64,000 bases of DNA from Petunia secreta (GCA_029990175.1 JARKIP010000048.1:27056001-27120000); one strand, 5' to 3'. Positions 12,001 to 22,393 are shown, counted from the stretch's first letter. Numbers and translations: made by a program. The notes: generated from the letters alone by a model not told the origin.

Positions 12001-15000
12001 GTAGTGCAAGCTGGCAAGGGCAGGTCTCCACAAGCTCAATTCTTCAGAATGATGTTTGCTGAATATGTGCATGCTGTAAGGAAGGAGCGAAACAACAGGG
12101 TCTTCGAGAAAAAAAAGAGGAGCTGTCAAAAGAGATAGCATGTTTCTGCTGTATGAGTGCTAGTCCAAAGCTGCGTCGATTAGCTGACACCTATAGACTC
12201 TAAAATGTATTACTTGCTTGAAATTAGTTGATGATAGTATTTGTAAGGTAATACAGTTAGAACATAGGATAGGATGTAGAGAAATGATCTTGAGATAGCT
12301 GTTAGAGGCAAAAACAGCTAAGCTTTGTAATGTTGTTGTTAACTTCAGGTGATTAATACAATTATTAGTTACCTAAAAAAATCATAACTAATCTCAGTGT
12401 TTAAGGAAACTACTCCTAGAACAAATGTTCAATTAATAGAGATTGAGTATGGCAGAAAGAAGTGTAGTGGATAATGCAAGTCAATTAAGAGGAAAGATTT
12501 CATATCGTAGCTGCCCAAACTGACTTTTTCACCACTGTACACATGATACAGCAGGAATGAGCATAAGAATATTTCAACAGGAAATAAGTTGTACAAATAG
12601 CAATATGCTGCAGTTAGAGATGAATAAGGTAATCAAAGTTTAATGTGGAGAAGGAAGATTCTCAGATCTGGATTGTCAATAAAGAGGTGAATTTTAGCGT
12701 GAAATCTTGTTATAATTTGATGCTAGAACAGTCCAGAGCATCAGAGAGTCATTGGCCATGGAAGTTATTATGGGAAAAAAATTCCCCAACCGAAGTTGCA
12801 TGTTTCGGTTTGGTTGCAGCCTATGGGGCTTGTCTAACCCAAGACAACTTGCAGAAAAGAGGATTCTGTAATAGATGTTTTTTCTGTGAGGGGCTACCGA
12901 ATCTGTAGATCATCTTTTATTACATTGCACTCATTCATGGTTAATATGGACTACGTTTCTGAATGTTATTGGGATTCAATGGGTTATGCCACAAAACTTC
13001 AACAAATTACGTTCTGTCAAGGGCAGAGATTGAAGAAAAGAATGAAGACGATTTATAGAGGAACAGAAGATGCTTTGAAGGAGAGAAGGAATCGCATGTT
13101 GTCTTGAAATATAAAGGTTTTCAAAATCTATTTTGCTGGCTTAGATGAGAAGTGATGTTTAGTGTTGACGATTTTCTACACTGTTTAGAATCCGTCTTTG
13201 TGTAGTTTTTCTTTCTTTGTAGTACTGTTGGCTGTAAAGCTTTTTGGGTACCTCTTGGTACCTTTTTTATTAATAAGATACCTTTACTTATCATAAAAAA
13301 AAAAAAAGTTTACTACACATTTGTCGGAAATCAAAAAATACATCACATTCAGAATTTGCTTAGTGCTTTCGAAGAAATTAAAAGGAAAATAAAAATGAGA
13401 TTTTGCTTCTCAATGTCATCTACTCCAGCAAGTAAAACGTTAAGTTCCAGGTGGCAGTAATTAATTAAATTCAGTATACAGTTTAACCAATCATATGTGT
13501 GGTCAACGAGCAATAGATTTTAAAGGTTTTACCTGAAACATTGCTCTGGATATGCATCTAATCGCTTTTTGAACTTAAGATAAATCCTGTCAGCATTCAA
13601 TGCCCTATCATACTCATAGCCTTCCTCCTCCCATGTTTCTACTTGAGTATGATCAGGATCAATTTCTTCGGCCTTGATTGGAGATGGGATGTCTTTTGAA
13701 CACACAAAAGCACCCTCTTTGGAAAATTTCTCTTGCTCAGCATATATATAGAAGCAAGGAATCACTGTGCACAAAGAAAAACTGTTCACTACAGAGAATT
13801 AAGAAAGATAAAATAATCTAACAAATAGCCTATGAAGACCTAAAATTCTCATCAGCTGTCGACCCTTAGTAACTCGATGACCCTTAGTAACTCGATGACT
13901 TCTTTGTACAACAAATAATTACATACTTTTTTTATCATTAACAAATAATTACATATTTTGGGCCCTTGACCGGTGTACTTATCCCTTGCCTACCATGAAC
14001 AAGCACCAATTACCTCCCACGAAAGGCAATCAACAGAACTAGTATTTGTTTTACTAATCACACATGCCATGGCTTTATCTATAGATACATTTCATTTTAT
14101 CTTCTATCACAATGCTATAGTTATGCCAAGAAAAATAATCATGCCCAGTAAACAGTTTGCTCCCATCTTATATCATGCAAAGTCAATTAAGAACACTTTA
14201 CACATATCATCCAGGAAACATCTCAGACAGAACCATCTAAAAGGGGCTCTAAAAAAAGATCTGTCAAACAGTTAAAGCCGAGCAAAACAGAACAAAATTT
14301 ACCTGGTATTTTTTCATCAACTACTCTGGTTGCACGGTTAGACGATGAAGTTTTCGCAGTTACTTCATGACCACGGATTTGTTTCCTGGAGTGGGAAGCC
14401 ATGCTTGAAGCTTCAGAAAGTGCCCTACCCAACTCGGCAAGGTCTATGTCGTCGTCATCATCCTCCTCTTCCAAAGAGTCAAATGACCATATATCCTTCT
14501 TACAGTCTCTCTTCGAGTCTGAGATAGAAGATGTAGGTGAAGAGACAGCATTATTCTGGCTCTTTAAATCTCCATTGTTTACAGTCTTTTGGATTCTAAT
14601 AGCTCTCCAACTGTCATGGAAATATGATTTATAGGTCACAGAAGTTAAATCCAAATGATTAGCAAGTTCCCTAGAATTTGGATTTCGAAAAGACGATAAA
14701 TTTGAATTCTAAGAAAAGACCTTACAGGACTGCTCCCACACTCTGGCATCAAACAACCCAAAACATAGATTACACGCTCTTCAATGTTCAAATCTTTCTT
14801 CGAAACTGGAGCATAAACCTAAGGAAACAAATATAAGGAGAAAAGTATAGTAACCTTCTAGATCTTTAAAAATCGAAGTAATCAAGCAATTCAAAGGTAG
14901 CCAAATGCTTTTGAGTACAAACTTGTGCAAGAAGACACAAATTACTTTTACAAGCACTGCATTTCAACAAATCAGTACTTGTGGTAGGAAGAGGAATAGG

Positions 15001-15187
15001 CCAATCCTGTTGAAGAGAAAATTTAGAATTACAATACCAAAAAAAGCATCCTCTAGCAAAATAAACTATACAATAACAAGGAGAACTCTCTTACAGGGTG
15101 TCCACCAATTTTTGTTGTATAGTGATCAGCAACTTCATGTATATGCTCTGCCCACGGTCCTGGCATTCCTAAAAACACTCCCCCCAT
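6035..15187 (-). CDS. PDCD2-like / TSR4-type protein, seven coding exons
   Basis: Coding exons from 5' to 3' are 15095-15187, 14923-15006, 14721-14818, 14303-14610, 13533-13764, 7758-7962 and 6035-6118. All introns are GT-AG, phases agree at every junction, and the sum is 1104 nt (367 residues plus TAG). The protein starts MGGVFLGMPGPWA and carries the early DHYTTKIGG motif, cysteine pairs (CSAC, CLMPEC) in the N-terminal PDCD2 domain, an acidic linker in exon 4, and the C-terminal PDCD2 domain with YDRALNADRIYLKFKKRL, YSYGGKPLL, the CKLC zinc pair and WIVAEEAVVVQYE at the end. Family members (yeast Tsr4, animal PDCD2/PDCD2L) are dedicated chaperones of ribosomal protein uS5 in 40S biogenesis; that role here is inferred. 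The start methionine follows a strong 3' splice site, so a 5' UTR intron is likely. Intron 5 (7963-13532) carries LINE insertions yet the exons remain intact. Confidence 0.93.
6235..7283. mobile_element. About 1-kb element with long degenerate inverted repeats, in intron 6
   Basis: The left arm (about 6235-6340) and the reverse complement of the right arm (about 7185-7283) align over some 80-100 bp, sharing GAACTTTGGA at the outer end and a TTACACACAAA...AAAAGTGT block further in. The interior is non-coding. The element lies within intron 6 of the PDCD2-like gene. No clear target duplication was found, so class and exact ends are unknown. Confidence 0.5.
8650..8840. repeat. Dispersed-repeat-like segment in intron 5
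   Basis: This relatively GC-rich stretch in an AT-rich intron resembles a dispersed plant repeat I have seen next to genes, with phrases such as GCTTCACTAAG and GGGCTTAAGCGAGCC. It has no coding potential. Assignment is by resemblance only. Confidence 0.25.
9032..9047. repeat. Left target-site duplication of the LINE
   Basis: The 16-bp sequence AATCATAACTAATCTC occurs here and again at 12380-12395. The two copies bracket the LINE exactly. Confidence 0.85.
9640..9852. other. Segment foreign to the LINE, inside its linker region
   Basis: LINE linker-like coding (ending near TDELEF) stops around 9625 and resumes near 9855 (QTIERWSMIEE). The roughly 210 bp between has higher complexity, a different composition and no LINE similarity that I recognise. 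One minus-strand frame of 63 codons is open across it. It could be a filler insertion, perhaps organellar, but I could not identify it. Confidence 0.4.
10356..11390 (+). pseudogene. LINE reverse transcriptase fragment
   Basis: A 344-codon open stretch of non-LTR reverse transcriptase. Recognisable blocks are LVPKRGKP, YRPIACC, NQSGFIPG, the KVDLQKAYDFVEW block, the GLRRGNPISPFLF block and the catalytic FADD at 10938-10949. Upstream frames at 9863-10195 hold the linker (KSRATWVKLGDANNKYF), and downstream frames at 11553-12138 hold the zinc-binding end. Frameshifts separate the pieces. It relates to plant L1-type elements. Confidence 0.9.
11553..12138 (+). pseudogene. LINE C-terminal zinc-binding region (zf-RVT-like), frameshifted
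   Basis: Two overlapping frames (11553-11849 and 11824-12138) encode the C-terminal tail of the LINE polyprotein. The visible pattern is RPKAMFTMWLLNHQRL followed by CVMCKNRPETSDHLFLHC, the CxxC...HxxxH/C type seen in plant LINE reverse transcriptases. A frameshift lies between the halves. Confidence 0.8.
12380..12395. repeat. Right target-site duplication of the LINE
   Basis: Identical 16-bp copy of 9032-9047, directly after the A-rich LINE tail. Confidence 0.85.
12630..13307 (+). mobile_element. Second LINE 3' fragment with poly(A) tail
   Basis: The frame at 12645-12908 and its continuation encode a zinc-binding reverse-transcriptase tail: FSVKSCYNLM, WPWKLLWEKNSPTEVACFG, CNRCFFC and then DHLLLHCTHSW in a shifted frame. 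The fragment ends in 13 A residues (13295-13307). It belongs to a different LINE subfamily from its neighbour because the tail differs. It is a severely truncated insertion in the same intron and same orientation. No target duplication was found. Confidence 0.75.
13868..13905. repeat. Short tandem duplication in intron 4
   Basis: A 19-bp unit containing CCCTTAGTAACTCGATGA is repeated twice in tandem. It lies in intron 4 of the PDCD2-like gene, between exons 4 and 5. Confidence 0.6.
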
Positions 15188-15664
15188 CTTGTTTCCTAAT
15201 CCAAAAAAAAACAAGGTTGATAACAAGTGCAGTTCAAGAAATGACACCCAAAGCTATATAGGTACATGCATCACATTACACAAAACGAGAACATATGAAC
15301 GAAGAACAGGTCTTAAATAGCTGCAATCTTTTTGCAGAATGAAAGGGGCAACAAGCCAGAGACAAACTATGATATGAAAACTCTTAAGTCAAATACTGTA
15401 CAGAATACAAGATTCCATGGACGAAGAAACATTACTACATTGCATTGAGTGTTTTTATGTTTCTTTAAGCTTAAACTAGTTATCAAATCTTTCCGTAAAA
15501 GTTCTAGCAAGACTAATCCAATTTAGGTATCAAAGAGAAAATCCACAAATTACATAGGCAGAGAGAAATTAAGACCCACGATGATACATTTAGGTATATC
15601 CCAGACGTTTCATGATGATAATTGCAACACTGAAATGCTTTGTTTAATACAATAACAAACTGCA

Positions 15665-15735
15665 CCTCAATCCCAAACAAGTTGGGGTCGGCTTTATGAA
15701 TCATCACTGACCATATTACTCCATTTAAACTCATC
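15665..15735. mobile_element. SINE-like fragment (Au-type 3' motif)
   Basis: The block CCCAAACAAGTTGGGGTCGG followed by CTTTATGAATCATCAC is the hallmark of a widespread plant tRNA-derived SINE 3' region. Only part of an element remains. It lies in the probable 5' UTR intron of the PDCD2-like gene. Confidence 0.55.
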
Positions 15736-16424
15736 CCATGTCAATATCATGCAAAGAAAAATAAAGAGTACTATAACTTCTCTACAGTTTTAAAACTTAA
15801 AAATCTCTGAAATGCTAAACCACTCCTAGAAAGCATAGGACCTACAATAAAAGTGCTAACATGTCTGAAATATATTCTCAACTAGTAAAACGTTTCACTA
15901 CTCAGACAGCTCATAAATCCTTTCAGGTTCAAGCGCTAAAGTTGGTTTCTTGAAGTAAGCTGTTTGGAACAAGATTCTTCCCAAGAACTTACACAACTGC
16001 CTAATTACTAGCCATAGTAATGTCAATGCTTTTTCACCCTTCCCAACCCCACACATCTCCCAAAAAGATGGAGAGAAGGACCAAATTTGCCAATGTAATA
16101 TTCAGAATCGCTCAACTTTGCTTTCCCTTAAACTTTCAATCCATTCATACCCTTGTCATTAACAAAGCATCTCGCATTTGCCCTTACCACTAACGGAGTT
16201 CCAGCATGAAATGTGTGGACTCCGTTATCCCAATTCTTCGAGAAAATGGGATCCAAACTATGGTTTAAAAGGTACCCAAAATGGAGCTCTGTTAGGGGCC
16301 AAGGACAAAAACGAGACTTCTTTCTGACGGCAGTGGCAATATTAGACCAAAAGTTTAACAGAACGCAAAATTTAGCAATTTCATATAGTACATGGGAAAA
16401 TTTGATCGATATCCCCAAAAAAAA

Positions 16425-16520
16425 TAATAAGAACAATATGCACTCCTCAACAACAACATACAAAGTGTTATCATAAGTGGAGTCTAGGGAGAGTGAAATG
16501 TACACAGACCTCACCCTAAA
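16425..16520. mobile_element. SINE-like fragment
   Basis: The segment has CAACAACATACAAAGTG, then GTGGAGTCTAGGGAGAGTG and ACACAGACCTCACCC. This arrangement is typical of dispersed tRNA-derived SINEs of Solanaceae. The copy is diverged and I could not set exact ends. Confidence 0.55.
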
Positions 16521-16762
16521 AGAATTTTCATGTGAGGAACGTGTTGAGGAAGTAATTAAGTATATAAAATGTGCACCCTCTCTAAGGGCCCATTCATTGG
16601 TTTTCTCTCGTTTTCCTCATGTTTACATCAAAATAATAATAGGGAAGCAGCAAAGAAAAATATTCCAATACAAATATAAAATTTTCTAGTAACACAATAG
16701 TGAAATTAGTAAATGCCCATATAAAAATAAGTTGTTGATTAGTGGGAAATTTTTTCACTTAC

Positions 16763-16900
16763 TGAAAAAAAGCTCAACTCAACGACCCTTTTGCTAGAGA
16801 TTCTTGCGGGTTTGCTTTTCTTGCTTGAAACGGCGGGGAAGACTGCAAGTAGCAGCTTCACAACCTGAGGAGGCTGAGACAAAGGTTGTAACGATGTCGT
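16763..16900 (-). other. Possible 5' UTR exon of the PDCD2-like gene
   Basis: The start codon at 15187 is only 8 bases past a strong 3' splice site (polypyrimidine tract then ATTAG, acceptor at 15196-15197), so a leader exon upstream is expected. A donor GTAAGTGA at 16755-16762 in the right orientation, with relatively GC-rich sequence behind it, is the best candidate. The implied intron is 15196-16762. The transcription start is unknown. Confidence 0.4.
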
Positions 16901-16916
16901 TTTGATCCTTCAATAG

Positions 16917-17602
16917 TAGGGCTGTCCATTTTTCGGATTAAACCGGTACACCGAACAGATAAAAAGTTAATGATTTATAAATATTGAGTTATCGGTTATT
17001 TAACGGTTTGCAAAATTTTTTTATTGGGTTATCGGTTCGATTGTCGGTTTTATACATTTTCTTATTGGTTAAACCGATAACCCAATAAGGTTTTCAAATT
17101 TACTATGTTGCGCTTATGTGCATAAAAGTAGTATATTTAATTACTATTAGTTGTAACTTGGAAACCTCAAACCCTAGTCTTCTTTTACTTGCGTAGCTTT
17201 CAAGCCGCCCCATCAATTTCAATCACTGATTTGCTACTATTTCACTCCTTGCCTCCTCCATTAGTTTATAGAATAATGAAGTATATTTGAATATGTTGTT
17301 AGTTGCTTTTTTGAATATATCGAATGCTATAAGAGGCATTTGAATTCACTGTGAAAATAAAGCCGATTTTGTATTGGATGTAACCGTTTAAGAGTTTTTT
17401 TTTTTTACACTTGTTATGCCTAAGTTTCTTAATGGTTAAATCAAAAACCGAATCGATAAGAACCTAAAACCGATAGCCCGAAAACCGATAACCGATAGCT
17501 TATTGGTTCGGTTATTGGTTTAGAACTTTTAAAAATCGAAAACCGATAGTACAAACCGATAAGGTACAAAATCAAACCGAACCGACCGATAAATATCCCT
17601 TA
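16917..17602. mobile_element. hAT-type non-autonomous element
   Basis: A 686-bp element whose ends read TAGGGCTGTCC on the left and, on the other strand from the right, TAAGGGATATT. A perfect 8-bp target duplication TTCAATAG (16909-16916 and 17603-17610) flanks it. The interior holds many short AACCGATAA/TTATCGGTT motifs in both orientations, typical of hAT subterminal repeats. There is no transposase. It sits just upstream of the PDCD2-like gene. Confidence 0.85.
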
Positions 17603-17938
17603 TTCAATAGTTGGGTAAGCCTGTGCCCCAAGATATTTTTGGTCATTCAATTTTTAATTTCGTTTTGATCATTTTCTTTGCATAATCATGTTATAATAGG
17701 TACTCTTATAAGGCATATGATCCTTTTAAATATGAACGAACAGTTACTATTATTTGACACACTTTATTTGTAGTTATGCCGCTATACACTATGGGGCTTT
17801 CTGTCCAAAGGCATACACTAGATAATTGTACTGAATTGCTTTGGTAATAAAACATTTTACTTACCAAAGAAAAAAAGAATTGATGCACTTTTTGCTTTTT
17901 CGAGACTCTTCTTAAGTTTAACTTCGTATACTAATATC

Positions 17939-18126
17939 CCTTAGGGGTGGTTAACAATCTCAGGGTTGTTAATTCCATTTTCTATGTGGGATAGTTAATC
18001 TCACATTTTGTGTGTAAAATTGGTACTAATATTAACTAATACTTCAAACCAAATATGGGATAAGGATAGTTCCAAATTCTATTCCGGGATTATAATACTT
18101 ATTCCGGCTACCAAACGACCCCTTAT
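17939..18126. repeat. Probable MITE with degenerate left end
   Basis: The right end ACCAAACGACCCC is the inverse of the terminal motif of the element that starts at 18145. The left end (TTAGGGGTGGTTAAC) matches only weakly. The interior is non-coding. Confidence 0.4.
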
Positions 18127-18144
18127 GGTTTGCCGTATACTTAA

Positions 18145-18374
18145 GGGGTCGTTTGGTTGGCGGGATTGGACTGATAGTCCCGGGATTAAATTTGGGACTA
18201 AATTAATCCCATGTTTGATTGTTGGGATTAGCTAAGTTGGGAGAGCTTTTATCCCAAAATCATGGGATTAACTAATCCCATATAGGAGGTGGGTTTATTT
18301 ATCTCACTTATAGTCCAAATTTTAATCCCGAAATTTGTAATCCCGGGATTATCCACTTTGAACCAAACGACCCC
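18145..18374. mobile_element. MITE with GGGGTCGTTTGGTT ends
   Basis: A 230-bp element with perfect 14-bp terminal inverted repeats GGGGTCGTTTGGTT and further similarity inside (AATCCCGGGATTA). I see no clear target duplication. The ends resemble a common plant MITE group, perhaps PIF/Harbinger or hAT. Confidence 0.75.
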
Positions 18375-18643
18375 GCTCTCTGTGGTTTTTGATTTGTAAC
18401 ATTTTCTCCAACCTATTTTATTTTAATATTATCAAATAATGATGTAACTAATTTACTCTTTTTGAAAGTAATACTTCCATTAAAGTAATATTATTTTTAC
18501 ACTATGTACCCATAAAATTCAAACTATTTACAAACTCTACTCATTAAAAAGTTTACACTACTCATGAAATTAAAAGTATTTACCCAACATACTCATTTAT
18601 TACTGTATACTTTTGTTATACCTTATGGGTGTATACCTTTAAG

Positions 18644-18736
18644 GTATACTGCATAAATAATAGTATACAAGTCTAGATATGGATATATATCTTTTAAAGT
18701 ATACTGCATAAATAATAATATACAAGTCTAGATGGG
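18644..18736. repeat. Tandem repeat, two units
   Basis: A unit starting GTATACTGCATAAATAATA and containing ATACAAGTCTAGAT occurs twice, separated by a short variable stretch. AT-rich, non-coding. Confidence 0.6.
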
Positions 18737-19019
18737 TAGAACATGTAAATAGTTTATGGGTAGCGCTTGTAAATATGAAACTTATGGGTAGAGGTAAGTA
18801 AATAGTTAATTTTGATGGGTATTTTCGTAAACCTCCATTTTTTAGATGATCATTTCGTAGAATTCATACGAACACCAGATCGCGTCTTCAACTTGGAAAA
18901 TTTTGATGCGTAAGCATTTTTGGACGCACTCGAAGAGTTTTATCCACCGTTTCAAAATTCATTGAAAAATAGCCAAAAATTCGCACGCACACTTACGCTC
19001 CATTAACGTTGGAAAAACA

Positions 19020-19480
19020 CCCCAGACTAGTCCCACAAAAAATACTGGGGCTTTGAACAAACCCAAGTATTTTGTTATGGGACTGAAGAAGTCCCATAAC
19101 AAAATAAAAGTCTCATTATTTTGTTATGGGACTTAATCCCAAAAAGTCCCATAACAAAATAATGGGTTTTATCCCATAACAAAGGTCCCATTAAAGGGAT
19201 AAATCCCATTATTTTGTTATGGGACTTTATATATAAAGCTTCAGTCCCATAGCAAAATGCTGGGCTTTGAACAAAATTTTGTTCAAAGCCCCAGCATTTT
19301 ATTATGGGACTGAAGCTTTATACAAAGTCTCATAACAAAATAATGGGGCTTCGAACAAAACTTGTTCAAAGACCCAGTATTTTATACTGGAGTTAATTTA
19401 CTGAAGCTTCCCAGTATAAATACTGGAGTTGTGAACAAAACTTGTTCAAAGCCCCAGTATTTATACTGGAACTTGTCCGG
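19020..19480. repeat. Cluster of nested palindromes
   Basis: At least six inverted repeats are packed into 460 bp and built from two modules: TTTTGTTATGGGACT with its complement, and GCCCCAGTATTTATACTGG-like blocks joined to GAACAAAACTTGTTC. The largest is an imperfect palindrome at 19232-19322 with arms of about 45 bp around AAAATTTT. The region is non-coding. Its class is unknown; a foldback-type repeat is one possibility. Confidence 0.8.
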
Positions 19481-19597
19481 AGATGGCTATTTCTCAGGGA
19501 ATTTGTTTTTGACGGCTACAATTCAATTAGCGCGCGCCCAACAGGCACCTACACGAAATTTTTGACATTTTTACGCTAATTGACGCATTAAGCAGTT

Positions 19598-20630
19598 AAA
19601 TTACAAAAAATACCGACATTATTGAAAAATTACACAACATAACGACATTTACCATATTATCATTTTTCCTTCTCTCTCTAACCCAAAACCCTAATCCCTT
19701 TTTTCTCTTCTCTCCACTCTCTCCTTCCCCGCCTCCCCCACTCCCCAACTGTTTTTCCGGCCAGTCATCGCCGCCCCTCCCCCGTCGTCGTCCCGCCTCC
19801 CCCATCCCCAGCGTTGCCCCGTCGTTGTCACTACGGTGTCGCAGTTGCATCGTTTTTTTTTTTTTTTTTTTTTTATAGTTTTCCGACCTCCTTCTCCGTC
19901 TCCTTCCCCCGTTCCTCAGATCTGAACCATTGCTGCTACAGTGGCGCTGTTGTGCTTCCGTCGTGGATCTAATGTGCTTGTGTTGTGGATCTGTTATAGG
20001 CCGTTGTTGGTTGTTTTTTCCTTTTTTTTTTCTTTTTTGAATTTTCCGGTGGGAAATGGCGGAACCACGGTGGTTGGAGTGTATGATTGGTGTTTGTAAA
20101 CTGTATGGAATGTATGTCATGCGTATTTCCATTGTATGTGTGGTGTATGCACTGTATATACAGTGAATATACACCACACATACAATGAATATACACTTGT
20201 CATACAATAAATATACAATACGTAATGATTTGTTTTAGTGTGTATGTCCGGTGAATTCAACACATATACACTGTCCTACAGTGCCCATACAGAGAATATA
20301 CAAACATACAATAAGTGTATGTGTGTGTATCTACTGTATTTTCACTGTATGCACAATGTATACACTATCCATACAGTAAAAATACACTAGATCTACAAAA
20401 AAAAAAAAAATCCGGCGACTGGAGGCCGGCGGTGACTAGGCGGCGCCGCCGCCTGGGGTGGTAGCAGGGGGGACAGTAGGAAGAAGGAGGAACCCTAATT
20501 TATTAGTTTTGTTGATTTTTGTATATAATGTGTAAAAAAATGTTGGTATTTTTGTAAAATGGAATAATATTGGTATTTTTTTGTAATTTTGATGTTAAGA
20601 TTGTATATATTTGTAAATCTCCCAAATTTT
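19598..20630. mobile_element. About 1-kb element with inverted ends and GC-rich core
   Basis: The ends carry AATTACAAAAAATACC on the left and its near complement on the right (20560-20600). Inside are a C-rich stretch (19720-19830), a long T run (19854-19874), a set of short palindromes made of TGTATATACA and ATACACC units (20100-20400), and a GC-rich block at 20410-20470. The 203-codon minus-strand frame here is low-complexity (Arg, Lys, Gly) and I do not call it a gene. Class unknown. Confidence 0.45.
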
Positions 20631-20639
20631 TATCTTCAA

Positions 20640-21180
20640 CTTCGTCCATGACCCGGCCACCCTTTCACGCAAGTGTGTACAAAAAATACTATCCTATTTG
20701 ATCTTTTATGTGGCCTGTGTTATGCAAAATCACTCATTGATTATCTAGTTATTTTAATGTAAATGTAAAGTACTCTTAAAACTTGTAAAGGAATAACAAA
20801 GTAAACTGAAAAAGCGTACTGAAAGTGGATCCTTTTTACATGTGATATTTGGCTTTTACACACTCTTTAAAAAAATATTAATAAATAAATAATTTGACTA
20901 AATTGTTCTTATTTATTCGTTGGTCTAGTCTATAGAATAAAGTGATGTCAAACAAATGTACTCTTTTAAACTTAATAAATTTTATAGCTAAAATGATTGG
21001 TAGTTTATATATAAAATAATTGCGATGTCAAATTTCTGTATTTTGCAGTTTAAAAGTAAAACAACGTGGATGTTAAGGGTTGCCATGCCCTTTTTGGTTC
21101 ATTTGTAAAACAAGAACATAATAGATCTCAACCATTAATTGTTTTGTGTTACATGGCATGAACCCAAAAGATCATTAAAC
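20640..21180. other. Intergenic spacer, nothing recognised
   Basis: AT-rich sequence with no coding stretch, RNA gene or repeat that I can support. Confidence 0.5.
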
Positions 21181-21185
21181 ATTAC

Positions 21186-21722
21186 GGGGTTGTTCGGTTG
21201 AAAGAGTTTTTTACGCGGGTATTAATTATTAATGTGAGTATTAGTAATGTGGTATTAATAATATGTGTATTAATAATGTGGATGTTGATAATACGGGTAT
21301 TAGTTATGTGGTTTAATAATGTGGCTATTAACCACTATATATTATTATGTAGGGATTATTTGTTGAAACATATTATAAATTAACAAATAATATTATTATT
21401 TAAAATATTTATTACTCCTTAAATAAAATTTTAAAATATCCTTATTATTATGAGGATTAATTTTGTTATTTTAAATTTTAATACATGTATTATTAATACC
21501 CACATTATTAATACATCCTTCTACCCCGCATAAAATAATACATAGATTCCCGGATTAATAATGCGGGTGTTAATAATGCGGGATATACAAAAACGCAACC
21601 AAACGTTGCACTAATTTTGTGCAGGTATTAAAATTTCACAGAAAACCAACCAAACGCTGCGCTAAATTAGCACGGAGTTTTGTGCGGGTATTAACTTATG
21701 CAGGGAGCAACCGAACGACCCC
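21186..21722. mobile_element. MITE with GGGGTYGTTCGGTTG ends
   Basis: A 537-bp element with 15-bp terminal inverted repeats (one mismatch) flanked by the trinucleotide TAC on both sides (21183-21185, 21723-21725). The interior is built of short TATTAATAATGTGG-like repeats. A three-base duplication suggests PIF/Harbinger, though TAC is not the usual TWA. Confidence 0.65.
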
Positions 21723-21763
21723 TACGTGACTTAATAATATTGGACTGAATCTTTATCCGGCAG

Positions 21764-22393
21764 TGAGATTTGCTCCGGTACATAAAGCACCGGTAAGTAG
21801 CAGTAGTCATTAGTGGTTTGACACGTGGCACTTTTCTTTTATAGGCTGCAAAACACTTTTTATTTATATTTTAATTCTTATTATATACTAAAAATTATAG
21901 TTGAAAAGGAAAGAAATCCTAATATATCACAGTTTTTTATTCCACACTTTTATTTGCAAATAAGTATATTTTTTAATTAAACCATGTTGATTTTATAATG
22001 ATAAAAAATTAATAAAATTAATTGAATTAAATAATTAATATAATTACATCTAAATATAAAATGGAAATCATTGTTGGACATCTAGAAACAGTAATACAGT
22101 ACTAACACTAATTTAATTGAATAAAAAGTATGAAAGGAGACAAACTTGACAAGCCCCATTTGGCCAAGTCAATAGCAGACTTGTGAGCAAGAAAATTTAG
22201 CCGCGGGAATTCACATAGAAAATTGTGATATATTAGGATTTCTTTTCTTTTCAACTATAATTTTTAATATAATATAATAAAAATTAAAATATGATTAAAA
22301 AGTGTTTTATAGTCTATAAAAAAAAGTGTCACGTGTCAAAACACTAATGACTACTGCTACTTATTGGTACTTTGTCTACCAGAGCAAATCTCA
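21764..22393. mobile_element. Element with very long terminal inverted repeats
   Basis: The left arm (21764 to about 21945) and the reverse complement of the right arm (about 22215-22393) align over roughly 180 bp, starting TGAGATTTGCTC and ending near CCTAATATATCACA. The central 270 bp is AT-rich and non-coding. Arms this long could fold into an extended hairpin. I saw no convincing target duplication; a Mutator-type MITE is one possibility. Confidence 0.75.

Larger units (their letters stand above)
9048..12379 (+). mobile_element. 5'-truncated L1-type LINE in intron 5
   Basis: A 3.3-kb non-LTR retrotransposon inserted antisense to the PDCD2-like gene. A perfect 16-bp duplication brackets it, and it ends in a short A run. 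It begins inside the endonuclease domain: TWTNKKRGDARVWSRIDRV and the SDHS motif at about 9298 are visible. It continues through the linker, the reverse transcriptase and the zinc-binding tail. Stops and frameshifts break it in several places, so it is dead. A 20-bp local duplication near 9445-9485 breaks the frame after the endonuclease. Confidence 0.92.

Noticed and set aside
13973..14634. Plus-strand frames opposite exon 4 of the PDCD2-like gene
   Set aside because: Antisense shadows of the acidic exon; the minus strand carries the conserved protein and splice sites.
19596..20207. 203-codon minus-strand frame, Arg/Lys/Gly-rich
   Set aside because: Low complexity, derived from C-rich and T-run sequence of a repeat element. 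No domain is visible.
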